A stretch of DNA of 8,828 nucleotides from positions 1 through 8,828 of the forward strand of contig CALGXF010000008.1 of the NCBI GenBank assembly GCA_937935995.1. Reading direction: 5' to 3'. The DNA is from an uncultured Alphaproteobacteria bacterium. GTDB lineage: Bacteria; Pseudomonadota; Alphaproteobacteria; CAAHEQ01; UBA3637. Shown one piece after another: positions 1 to 5,820 of this stretch. Both the position numbers and the translations under genes were made by a program. The notes beneath the pieces were generated by a model that made no database searches, was not told the origin of the DNA, and saw only the letters and a list, made by a program, of their open reading frames with translations. Position 1 is the first letter of the stretch; every line of letters starts with the position of its first letter.

Positions 1-2
1 GT

Positions 3-800
3 CGGATTTTACAAACGATGATGGAAACGGGTTCATTTGTTCTATTGGAATGGTCAGATGAAGTTGATGATTATATTCAACTGACAAGCTGTTCATCGGA
101 TAAGAACGAGATGATATTCGGATACGGCAAAGCGATGGGCCATGACTGTCCGGAACGTGCGTCATGGCGTTTAACGGCGGGTTGTGTTTGTGATTTTGGG
201 TATGAGATGTCGGATGCCGGTTCGTGTGAAGAAATGGTTTGCCCGGTTGTTAAGGAAATAGAAGACATTACGGAAGAATATTGTTGCCTTAAAGCTGCCG
301 GGCTTTGGGATGGTACGTGTTATTGTGCAGAGGATTATTACTTTAACGGGACGCAATGTGTTCCGGCACAAGGATTTTGTGTGTATGCGTATGAAGAACC
401 GGCGGGGAGCGGCGAATATTATGCCGATTGTTCGTATAGGTTTGATGAAACAGAGGATGTGGCGACAGTCTCCGTCCGTGACAGTTGTCCGTCTGATCAA
501 TATTGTATTTTAAATTGGGCACAGAACGATTGTTCCGCAACAATTAATATTGCGACAGGGGCGCCGATTATTTACGGGCGATGTGCGGCGCTGTCAGTGG
601 TATATAGCCAATGTCACCAGTATGAAGAAAAACCGGAGCCGACCGTTTGGGCGCGTCAGGCCTGTGAAGCTGGGTTGTATTGTCGGTTGGTTTGGTCCAG
701 TGATACATGCAGCACGTTACCGTCATCCGGGGCTTCTTTGATGTATGGTGTGTGTTTGGAAGCGGATGAATCATCGCCGATTGTTTGCCCGGTGGAATAA
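3..800 (+). CDS. Cysteine-rich, probably secreted repeat protein (5' partial)
   Basis: The frame is open to the left edge. The first ATG (18) has no Shine-Dalgarno sequence and is not followed by a signal peptide, so this is most likely the C-terminal part of a longer exported protein. Counting from that ATG, 260 residues hold 23 cysteines. Residues 56-70 and 101-114 resemble EGF/TIL-like CxC...C stretches. The C-terminal half has two related units, residues 154-189 and 213-246, each built as C-x5-C-x3-W-x4-C, then Gly-Ala, then YGxC. Each is preceded by a C...YEE stretch (near 121 and 199). Even cysteine spacing suggests disulfides outside the cytoplasm. The next gene downstream is also a secreted cysteine protein. 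I do not recognise a named family; a surface or matrix role is only a guess. The coding call is firm, the function unknown. Confidence 0.8.
   Translation, partial: RILQTMMETGSFVLLEWSDEVDDYIQLTSCSSDKNEMIFGYGKAMGHDCPERASWRLTAGCVCDFGYEMSDAGSCEEMVCPVVKEIEDITEEYCCLKAAGLWDGTCYCAEDYYFNGTQCVPAQGFCVYAYEEPAGSGEYYADCSYRFDETEDVATVSVRDSCPSDQYCILNWAQNDCSATINIATGAPIIYGRCAALSVVYSQCHQYEEKPEPTVWARQACEAGLYCRLVWSSDTCSTLPSSGASLMYGVCLEADESSPIVCPVE
477..755 (+). repeat. Two diverged protein repeats encoded in tandem
   Basis: Bases 477-584 and 654-755 encode two units with identical spacing of the first three cysteines (6 and 9 residues apart), a shared tryptophan, a shared Gly-Ala and a shared YGxC ending. The last cysteine interval differs (17 versus 15 residues). 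The DNA itself is well diverged, so this is an old internal duplication rather than a recent tandem repeat. Confidence 0.65.
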
Positions 801-879
801 AATCAGAACTGAATAAAAAACGGCGATTGGATTTGCGAAAAAAGGTTTAACCTGTTGATTAGGGAAAAGGAGAAATAAA

Positions 880-1287
880 TTGAAATACATAAAAAGAAAA
901 TCCGCTTTGATGGGATTGTTTGTCGGGTTGTTCTGGATGATGTCTCTTCCGGTTGAAGCCGCTTGCCAAAAGGGTACTGAAATAACGGGCAAAAACGGAC
1001 ATGTCTATTGCATGAGCAAAATTGATATGAATTGGTACACGGCCTTTGCTTGGTGCGATACACAGGGACGCAGTTTGGTAACAGTGGAACAATTGTGCGA
1101 TATTGATGATACACAAACGTGGGATGGAAATATCGGAGAAGGAGTATGTCCCAATACGGTCGATATAACATTTCCCAGAGAACTTTGGACTGCGCGTCCA
1201 TACGGCAGCAATGTGTTCATCGCGCGTTCAAAAGGAATCCTCGCAATTGAACATCGCGGCAACGGTTTTAGAGCCGTCTGTTGGTAA
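880..1287 (+). CDS. Small secreted six-cysteine protein, C-type-lectin-like pattern
   Basis: It has 135 residues and starts with TTG, chosen because GGAG at 869-872 lies 7 bases upstream and the protein then begins with a textbook Sec signal peptide: basic MKYIKRK, a hydrophobic core, and cleavage after V-E-A at about residue 27. The mature part has cysteines at 29, 44, 59, 73, 90 and 134, an even number that suits three disulfides. The segment NWYTAFAWCDTQGRSL (51-66), the later ELWTA (101-105) and the closing RAVC (131-134) resemble the order of conserved positions in C-type-lectin-like domains, but the domain would be short and no calcium motif is evident. It follows the cysteine-rich gene by 79 bases on the same strand and ends 3 bases from the convergent gpsA stop. 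A binding or surface role is inference; other small disulfide folds are possible. Confidence 0.75.
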   Translation: MKYIKRKSALMGLFVGLFWMMSLPVEAACQKGTEITGKNGHVYCMSKIDMNWYTAFAWCDTQGRSLVTVEQLCDIDDTQTWDGNIGEGVCPNTVDITFPRELWTARPYGSNVFIARSKGILAIEHRGNGFRAVCW

Positions 1288-1290
1288 TTT

Positions 1291-2289
1291 TTAAAACCCT
1301 TCGTCTTTAAACGGGCGGTTTAATAAATCATCCATCGCGGCTTGCAACGACATGCCTTCGAACAAAACGGCATTGACTGTTTCGCAAATCGGCATATCAA
1401 TGCCGACTTCTTTGGCGCGTTTCAAAACTGCCGGCGCCGTATAGATGCCTTCGACCGTTTTAGTGTTGCTTTGCAATAAATCTTTGGCCGAGCCTTTTTG
1501 ACCGACTTCAAACCCGAAAGCAAAGTTACGTGATTGTGTGCAGTTTGCCGTCAAAACCAAATCCCCCAAGCCGCACATGCCCATCATTGTTCGCGCGTGT
1601 CCGCCCAATGCTTTGGATAAACGAATCATCTCGTTTAATCCGCGTGTAATCAACGCCGCCCGTGCATTGTCCCCCAATCCGGCGCCTTCGATACAGCCCG
1701 AAGCAATGGCCAAAACGTTTTTGACGCTGCCCCCGATTTGCGGTGAAATGATGTCATCGGAAGAATAAGGCCGGAAATGTTGCGTCCCCAGTAAATCAAC
1801 CAATTCTTGGGCTTTGCTCATTTCCTTGCAGGCAATTGTGACGGCCGTCGGTTTGTTCAAAGCGACTTCATACGCGAATCCGGGCCCCGATAACACGGCA
1901 TATTGTGTGCCGGGCATGACTTGTTCCACAATTTCGCCTAACAAATAACCGGTGCTGGTTTCAATGCCTTTGGCGCACAAAACAATCGTTGTCGACGGCC
2001 GAACAAAGGGGCGCATCTTTTCCAAAACAGCCCGCGTGTGTTGAGCCGGGGCAACCAATAAAATCGTATCGGCAAATCCCATGACGCCTTCGATGTGGCT
2101 GATGGCTTGAACTTTGGAAGGCAACGGAATCGACGGCAGATACAATCGGTTAACGTGTTGACCGTTGACAGATTGAACAACTTCTTCCTCGCGCGCCCAG
2201 CAAAGAACGTCATGTCCGGCTCGTGCCGCAACCAAAGACAAAGCCGTTCCCCAGATACCCATGCCGATTATGCCGATTTTTTGTGCCAT
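1291..2289 (-). CDS. gpsA: NAD(P)H-dependent glycerol-3-phosphate dehydrogenase
   Basis: This cytosolic enzyme reduces dihydroxyacetone phosphate to sn-glycerol 3-phosphate, the backbone for phospholipid synthesis. The 332-residue protein has the usual family length. Visible are the Rossmann dinucleotide loop GMGIWG (9-14), AKG (106-108), SGPGF (134-138), the catalytic-lysine region GGSVKN (Lys190), the substrate-binding segment NARAALITRG (208-217) and GLGDL (240-244). An in-frame ATG lies 18 bases further upstream, but the AAGGAG Shine-Dalgarno sequence falls within that extension and ends 6 bases before the ATG at 2289, so 2289 is preferred. The gene is divergent from lgt, which uses phosphatidylglycerol made downstream of this reaction. 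All expected catalytic positions are present and nothing is unusual. Confidence 0.97.
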   Translation of the reverse strand: MAQKIGIIGMGIWGTALSLVAARAGHDVLCWAREEEVVQSVNGQHVNRLYLPSIPLPSKVQAISHIEGVMGFADTILLVAPAQHTRAVLEKMRPFVRPSTTIVLCAKGIETSTGYLLGEIVEQVMPGTQYAVLSGPGFAYEVALNKPTAVTIACKEMSKAQELVDLLGTQHFRPYSSDDIISPQIGGSVKNVLAIASGCIEGAGLGDNARAALITRGLNEMIRLSKALGGHARTMMGMCGLGDLVLTANCTQSRNFAFGFEVGQKGSAKDLLQSNTKTVEGIYTAPAVLKRAKEVGIDMPICETVNAVLFEGMSLQAAMDDLLNRPFKDEGF

Positions 2290-2328
2290 TTTCATCTCCT
2301 TTTTCATATGAATACGTTTCTTTTTAAG

Positions 2329-2357
2329 AGCCTAGCCGTTTTTGTGATAAAAATCAA
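2329..2357 (-). promoter_or_regulatory. Candidate gpsA promoter
   Basis: On the minus strand TTGATT (2352-2357) and TAGGCT (2329-2334) are separated by 17 bases, about 40 bases upstream of the gpsA start. The -35 is reasonable but the -10 matches the consensus at only three of six positions, so the call is tentative. Confidence 0.35.
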
Positions 2358-2372
2358 CAACAGATAAAAAAC

Positions 2373-2400
2373 TTGCCACTTCGCGGGATTGCTTTATAAT
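2373..2400 (+). promoter_or_regulatory. Sigma-70-type promoter of the lgt operon
   Basis: TTGCCA (2373-2378) and a perfect TATAAT (2395-2400) are 16 bases apart. Transcription would start near 2407, leaving a leader of about 18 bases before the lgt ATG at 2425, with AAGGAAA at 2414-2420 as ribosome-binding site. This also argues against the in-frame TTG at 2389 as a start, because it would overlap the -10 box. Confidence 0.75.
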
Positions 2401-2424
2401 ATAAACTCAACAAAAGGAAAGAAC

Positions 2425-3261
2425 ATGTATAACGGAATGATTTTCCCGGATTTAGACCCGGTCGCTTTTCAAATCGGTTTTTTTGCCGTTCGATGGTATT
2501 CTTTGGCCTATATTGTCGGGTTGTTGCTGGCGTGGTTTTTATTGCGGTTGATGTCCAAAAAAACACATTCGGCTTTTACGGTTTTAAAAATAGATGATTT
2601 TTTGGTATGGGCAATCGCCGGAATTATCTTGGGCGGGCGGCTCGGGTATGTTTTGTTTTACCAATTGCCGTATTATGTGGAATATCCGTTGCATATTTTG
2701 GCTTTGTGGGAAGGTGGGATGTCTTTCCACGGAGGGCTTATCGGAATGATTATTGCAACGATTTTATTTGCCAAGAAAAAAGACATTAACATGTTTATGG
2801 TGGGAGACATGTTGGCTGTCGTTGCGCCAATCGGATTGTTTTTGGGACGACTGGCGAACTTTGTGAACGGCGAATTATACGGGCGCGTGACACATGCTGT
2901 GCCGTGGGCTGTTATTTTCCCGACGGGCGGCGCAGAACCGCGCCATCCCAGCCAATTATACGAAGCCGGTATTGAAGGCGTGCTTTTATTCATTATATTA
3001 AATATTGTATGGTGGAAAATACCCAAATATCGGGAACGATACGGGTTGACGGCCGGTCTTTTCTTTATTTTATATGGAATAGGGCGGTTTGCATTGGAAG
3101 CTTTTCGCGAACCGGATGCGCATTTGGGATTTTTGGCGGCACACCTGACAATGGGACAATGGTTGTGCGTGCCGATGATTGTGTTCGGCGGATGGCTTAT
3201 CTATCGGTCATCTCCGCGCACCCGGTTTAAACGGGCGATGGGAAAAAAGGATTTAAAATGA
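2425..3261 (+). CDS. lgt: Prolipoprotein diacylglyceryl transferase
   Basis: This inner-membrane enzyme transfers diacylglycerol from phosphatidylglycerol to the lipobox cysteine of prolipoproteins, the first step of lipoprotein maturation. The 278-residue protein is multi-pass and of normal length. The family signature GRLANFVNGELYGR is at 141-154. GGMSFHGG at 97-104 contains the essential-type histidine (His103), and Arg142 lies in the signature. HPSQLYEA (174-181) and the late FREPD (227-231) are also typical. The start at 2425 is set by AAGGAAA just upstream and by a promoter whose -10 lies at 2395-2400. The stop overlaps the next start as ATGA, so translation is probably coupled. It heads an operon with a DUF2062 protein and pgeF. 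A substrate candidate, the small lipoprotein at 4989-5105, is close by. Confidence 0.97.
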   Translation: MYNGMIFPDLDPVAFQIGFFAVRWYSLAYIVGLLLAWFLLRLMSKKTHSAFTVLKIDDFLVWAIAGIILGGRLGYVLFYQLPYYVEYPLHILALWEGGMSFHGGLIGMIIATILFAKKKDINMFMVGDMLAVVAPIGLFLGRLANFVNGELYGRVTHAVPWAVIFPTGGAEPRHPSQLYEAGIEGVLLFIILNIVWWKIPKYRERYGLTAGLFFILYGIGRFALEAFREPDAHLGFLAAHLTMGQWLCVPMIVFGGWLIYRSSPRTRFKRAMGKKDLK

Positions 3262-3944
3262 AGAAAAAAGACTTAACGGTTTGGGATAAAATCAAAAGGC
3301 CGGTCGAATATCGGTTGGTTGTCCCGTTGAAACGCAGCGTTCAAGACCCGGTCATTTTGGCGCGCGGCGTTTTGGTCGGCATGATGTGGGCGATGACACC
3401 GCTTGTCGGAATCCAAATGACAACGGTTTTAATCACGTGGATAATTGCCAAAAAACTGAACTGGTCTTTTTCGTTGCCGATTGCAATTGCCTTTACGTGG
3501 GTGACAAACGTCTTTACGATGGTGCCGGTTTATTACGTGTTTTATGTCACCGGCAAGCTCATGATGGGCGATTGGCATAACATCACCGGATGGGACAGCG
3601 TCAAAAACATCGTGGAAACGACTTTTTTCAGCGATTACACGATGTGGGAATCTATCGTTTTATTCGGCAAGATGTTGTTGAAAGATTGGGGACTGGCGAT
3701 GGCTTTGGGATGTATTCCATGGTCAATCGGTTGTGGGTGGATAAGTTATCGGTGGAGTTTAAAATTCCTGCGAATGTGGCAGGAAAAACGTTCCAAAGCA
3801 GCCGAAAAACGGCATTACTGGCGGTCGACTTTGTCCAAGGTCATGCATCCGAAACAAACGTTGCAACAAGTAAAACAAAATCGTCAAAAACGGAAGAAAA
3901 AGAAAAATGGAAAAAAGCGCTTTGTTAACTATTCCCGGCATTAA
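3258..3944 (+). CDS. DUF2062 family membrane protein with basic tail
   Basis: The 228-residue protein shows the DUF2062 layout. PVILARGVLVGMMWAMTPLVG (31-51) corresponds to the conserved segment that reads roughly P..IA.G.A.G......P..G.Q. It is followed by hydrophobic segments at about 53-64, 71-98 and 134-162, with TNVFTMVPVYY in the second. The C-terminal 50 residues are strongly basic, ending in a run such as RQKRKKKKNGKKR, and probably face the cytoplasm. AGGA at 3248-3251 is 6 bases before the ATG, and the ATG overlaps the lgt stop. Its 3' end overlaps the pgeF start by 38 bases. The family has no established biochemical function; position in an envelope operon suggests a membrane role, which is inference. 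Confidence 0.85.
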   Translation: MKKKDLTVWDKIKRPVEYRLVVPLKRSVQDPVILARGVLVGMMWAMTPLVGIQMTTVLITWIIAKKLNWSFSLPIAIAFTWVTNVFTMVPVYYVFYVTGKLMMGDWHNITGWDSVKNIVETTFFSDYTMWESIVLFGKMLLKDWGLAMALGCIPWSIGCGWISYRWSLKFLRMWQEKRSKAAEKRHYWRSTLSKVMHPKQTLQQVKQNRQKRKKKKNGKKRFVNYSRH

Positions 3945-4533
3945 GCACGGCTTTTATAATCGGTTTGATTCAAAAGAGGATGCGGCACCGATAACGCTTT
4001 CTCAAATCCATTCCTTTTTGACGGTGACCGTGACGCAAGCCGGACAAGTGTTGCCGCCGGCGGATGCTTTGGTGACTGATAAGCCCGGATTAAACCTGAC
4101 ATTAAAAACGGCAGACTGTGCGCCGGTTTTATTTGCTGATCCGGAACATCATGTCATCGGTGCGGCGCATGCGGGATGGAAAGGGGCTTTAAAAGGCGTG
4201 TTGGAGCAAACAATTTTGGCGATGATTCGGTTGGGTGCTTCCGTTGAAAAGATACGGGCAGCCATCGGGCCGTGCATTCATGCGCCGAGCTATCCGATTA
4301 CGGATGACATGAAAGCCGTTTTTTCCGTCAATGCGCATCCTTATTTTAAACCGTATGGGTCTCAAGAGCATTTTGATTTACCGGGATATGTCAAGTATCG
4401 GTTGCAGGAAGTCGGTTTGCGCTTTATTGACCAAATCGACATTGATACGTATTTGGATACGAATTACAACAGCTATCGCCGTGATCCGGCGAATCCGGCG
4501 CGGCAATACAGTTCTATTTGTCTGGAAAACTAA
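3907..4533 (+). CDS. pgeF: Laccase-domain protein, PgeF/YfiH family
   Basis: Members of this family (once called polyphenol oxidase YfiH) are described as metal-dependent purine nucleoside phosphorylase/deaminases, and E. coli PgeF also corrects misincorporated amino acids in peptidoglycan precursors. Key residues are visible: QIHS (33-36, His35), TADCAPVLF (68-76, Cys71), GAAHAGWKG (85-93, His88), IGPCI (120-124, Cys123) and SYRRD (189-193). Together these provide the cysteine and histidines of the metal site. At 208 residues it is clearly shorter than the usual 240-260. Only about 20 residues separate the opening HGF (14-16) from QIHS, where homologues carry a longer segment with an FtRhGG...SLNLG motif. 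It is third in the lgt operon, overlaps the DUF2062 gene by 38 bases, and its stop overlaps the convergent stop of the next gene. Confidence 0.93.
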   Translation: MEKSALLTIPGIKHGFYNRFDSKEDAAPITLSQIHSFLTVTVTQAGQVLPPADALVTDKPGLNLTLKTADCAPVLFADPEHHVIGAAHAGWKGALKGVLEQTILAMIRLGASVEKIRAAIGPCIHAPSYPITDDMKAVFSVNAHPYFKPYGSQEHFDLPGYVKYRLQEVGLRFIDQIDIDTYLDTNYNSYRRDPANPARQYSSICLEN

Positions 4534-4901
4534 TCACGTCCGCGGACGGTCGGTTGATAAAGAGGGGTTATTTGTTGCAAAATCGGGTCTTTTTGCGGTT
4601 GGTAAGTTCGCCCTTTTAATCGAGCCATTATTTTTTGGACGACAATGTATTGATTTTTGCCGGCTGGCGTGTAAATAGACAACATTTTTTGTCGGCGCCC
4701 TTTATTCAAGAGAGCCAGCCGTTTTTCGTAAGTCAGTCTGTTTTCTTTCCGAGCCGGCAGAAGAACATTCCCGACCGCTTGCCCCAAGTATTTGCTTAAT
4801 CCCGAAAAGGCAATGCCGGCAGATTGAAGCGGCATAACCGTTCCCATCGTCGACAAACCGACGTAGGCATAACCCGCTAGACTTTTTTTTAAAGCGCTCA
4901 T
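4530..4901 (-). CDS. Hypothetical 123-residue basic protein
   Basis: I do not recognise this protein. The coding call rests on a good Shine-Dalgarno sequence (AAAGGAG, 7 bases before the ATG) and a strong promoter at 4940-4968 that fits its start. The N-terminal 48 residues are rich in Gly, Ala, Ser and Leu (for example GLSTMGTVMPLQSAG at 15-29, then FSGLSKYLGQAVGNVLL) and could form a membrane-associated or amphipathic stretch; there is no clean signal peptide. The remainder, from about residue 51, is basic (RKENR, NKGRRQK, RLKGR) and probably soluble. There are no cysteines, in contrast to the lipoprotein upstream. The stop codon TAG overlaps the convergent pgeF stop TAA within the four bases 4530-4533. 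Function unknown. Confidence 0.65.
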   Translation of the reverse strand: MSALKKSLAGYAYVGLSTMGTVMPLQSAGIAFSGLSKYLGQAVGNVLLPARKENRLTYEKRLALLNKGRRQKMLSIYTPAGKNQYIVVQKIMARLKGRTYQPQKDPILQQITPLYQPTVRGRD

Positions 4902-4939
4902 TGCCTTTCTCCTTTGGCAGATTCACACCCCTTCTTTTC

Positions 4940-4968
4940 AGTATACCATAAAAAAGAAGCGATGTAAA
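4940..4968 (-). promoter_or_regulatory. Extended -10 promoter of the 123-residue gene
   Basis: On the minus strand TTTACA (4963-4968) and TATACT (4940-4945) are 17 bases apart. The -10 is preceded by TGG, an extended -10 motif. Each hexamer matches the consensus at five of six positions. Transcription would start near 4933, giving a leader of about 32 bases before the ATG at 4901. Because the promoter lies downstream of the small lipoprotein stop, the two minus-strand genes can be expressed independently. Confidence 0.75.
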
Positions 4969-4988
4969 ATCACCCAAAGAAAAACGAC

Positions 4989-5105
4989 TTACCGGCAGGA
5001 ATGCGTGGCTGTCGGGCATGTTCTGGCGGCTGTGCAACTGTCGTGGTGACAAGCGCTTAACAAAACGGAACTCAATACCATCAACGTTAAAATAAAAATC
5101 CGCAT
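4989..5105 (-). CDS. Small 38-residue cysteine-rich lipoprotein
   Basis: This gene is easy to miss because of its size. It starts at the ATG at 5105, preceded by AAAGGAGG with a 9-base gap, and ends at TAA at 4989-4991. The product begins MRIFILTLMVLSSVLL, a short lipoprotein signal peptide, and runs into the lipobox LSAC (16-19). After lipidation of Cys19 only 20 residues remain, with three more cysteines at 24, 30 and 37, two histidines directly after the lipidated cysteine, and many Thr and Ala. Lgt, which would modify it, is encoded nearby. It lies divergent to the exported flavodoxin operon with 136 bases between the two starts. It is not an entericidin by sequence and I know no family for it. 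The three free cysteines could bind metal or act in redox chemistry; that is inference. Confidence 0.72.
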   Translation of the reverse strand: MRIFILTLMVLSSVLLSACHHDSCTAARTCPTATHSCR

Positions 5106-5115
5106 GATTTGTCTC

Positions 5116-5133
5116 CTCCTTTCATAAAAGGAG
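5116..5133 (-). promoter_or_regulatory. Hairpin covering the lipoprotein Shine-Dalgarno
   Basis: In the minus-strand transcript CTCCTTT, loop TATG and AAAGGAG form a perfect 7-bp stem. The 3' arm is the Shine-Dalgarno sequence of the small lipoprotein. The stem would occlude most of the ribosome-binding site, although a GGAG just after it stays free. This suggests translational control, for instance by temperature or by a ligand or RNA; the effect has not been measured. Confidence 0.5.
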
Positions 5134-5139
5134 ATAAGG

Positions 5140-5157
5140 TGCTTTTGGGGAAAAGCA
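5140..5157. other. Short perfect inverted repeat in the divergent intergenic region
   Basis: TGCTTTT, loop GGGG and AAAAGCA form a perfect 7-bp stem with a 4-base loop. It lies in the leader region of the small lipoprotein on the minus strand and about 25 bases upstream of the flavodoxin -35 box on the plus strand. No U-tract immediately follows on either strand, so it is not a convincing terminator. It could be a second leader hairpin or a protein-binding site. Confidence 0.4.
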
Positions 5158-5182
5158 AGAGATATTTTTTAAAAAAAAGTTC

Positions 5183-5213
5183 TTGACTTAAAGTGAACTC
5201 TAAACTTTATACT
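5183..5213 (+). promoter_or_regulatory. MerR-type promoter/operator of the redox operon
   Basis: TTGACT (5183-5188) and TATACT (5208-5213) are separated by 19 bases, longer than the normal 17. Inside the spacer and touching the -35 is a dyad, TTAAAGT (5188-5194), GA, ACTCTAA (5197-5203), with one mismatch in seven. An over-long spacer with a central dyad is the hallmark of promoters activated by MerR-family regulators, which untwist the DNA. A T6A8 tract at 5165-5178 just upstream could act as an UP element or intrinsic bend. The start of transcription would be near 5220 and the flavodoxin ATG follows at 5242 with AAGGAGG at 5231-5237. No MerR gene is in the window, so the regulator must act from elsewhere. 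Confidence 0.7.
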
Positions 5214-5241
5214 AAAAATTGTCATAACAAAAGGAGGACAC

Positions 5242-5820
5242 ATGTTCAAAACAATCTTAAAAAGAGTCGCGGTTTTAGTTGCTGTCCTGTTGATGGGGCA
5301 AGCGGCTTTTGCGCAAGCGGAAAAGGAGCAGAATATGGCAGGAAAAAAGATTTTAGTGGCTTATTATTCATACAGCGGGAACACGCAGGAAGTCGCCGAA
5401 GCCATTCATAACGTGGTTGGCGGGGATTTATTTGAAATTAAAGCAACGGGATCTTATCCGGAATCGTATCGTCCAATGACGGAACAGGCCAAGAAAGAAA
5501 TTGAAGCCGGATATCGGCCGGAATTGACAACACGTGTGGCTGATATGGCTTCATATGATGTTGTGTTCTTGGGGGCTCCGAATTGGTGGGGAACCATTAC
5601 ACCGCAAGTCAGCAGCTTTTTGGATGCCTATGACTTGTCCGGCAAGACGGTTATTCCGTTCATTACGCACGGCGGCGGCGGTGTTCAAAACACGATTTCC
5701 GATATGACAAAGCAATGTCCGGGATGTCAGGTTGTTTCCGACGGTTGGACGGGCTATGGCAGCCAAACAACCGGTTTAACGAATTGGTTAAAGGAAATCG
5801 GGTTTGAAAAAGCCGACTAG
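5242..5820 (+). CDS. Exported flavodoxin (Flavodoxin_4-like)
   Basis: It has 192 residues. Residues 1-24 are a Sec signal peptide (basic FKTILKR, hydrophobic VAVLVAVLL, cleavage after A-F-A). The rest is a short-chain flavodoxin with the FMN phosphate loop SYSGNT (43-48), a flavin-side loop GAPNWWGT (111-118), THGGGG (142-147) and a C-terminal WLKEIGF, the pattern of the Flavodoxin_4 family. It should carry FMN and shuttle one or two electrons, here in the periplasm. Two features stand out: a CPGC pair at 159-162, and an internal ATG (Met32, base 5335) with its own AAAAGGAG, which would give a 161-residue cytosolic form. It is the first gene of a three-gene operon behind a MerR-type promoter and overlaps the next gene by 17 bases. 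The natural redox partner is inferred to be the iron-sulfur membrane protein downstream. Confidence 0.9.
   Translation: MFKTILKRVAVLVAVLLMGQAAFAQAEKEQNMAGKKILVAYYSYSGNTQEVAEAIHNVVGGDLFEIKATGSYPESYRPMTEQAKKEIEAGYRPELTTRVADMASYDVVFLGAPNWWGTITPQVSSFLDAYDLSGKTVIPFITHGGGGVQNTISDMTKQCPGCQVVSDGWTGYGSQTTGLTNWLKEIGFEKAD
5321..5337 (+). promoter_or_regulatory. Internal ribosome-binding site and alternative start in flavodoxin
   Basis: AAAAGGAG (5321-5328) is followed 6 bases later by an in-frame ATG (5335). Initiation here would remove the signal peptide and give MAGKKILVAYYSYSGN, the normal N-terminus of a cytosolic flavodoxin. The purine-rich codons encode EKEQ, so the motif could be coincidence, but spacing and sequence are as good as the annotated start. 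Confidence 0.5.

Noticed and set aside
803..1201. Long open frame antisense to the small secreted protein
   Set aside because: The opposite strand has a signal peptide, ribosome-binding site and regular cysteines; the antisense product has none of these.
2290..2307. Six extra N-terminal residues for GpsA from an upstream ATG
   Set aside because: The AAGGAG ribosome-binding site lies within this stretch and is ideally placed for the ATG at 2289.
4702..5052. 116-codon open frame on the minus strand
   Set aside because: It overlaps both the 123-residue gene and the small lipoprotein gene in another frame, has no good ribosome-binding site, and its composition looks like out-of-frame coding DNA.
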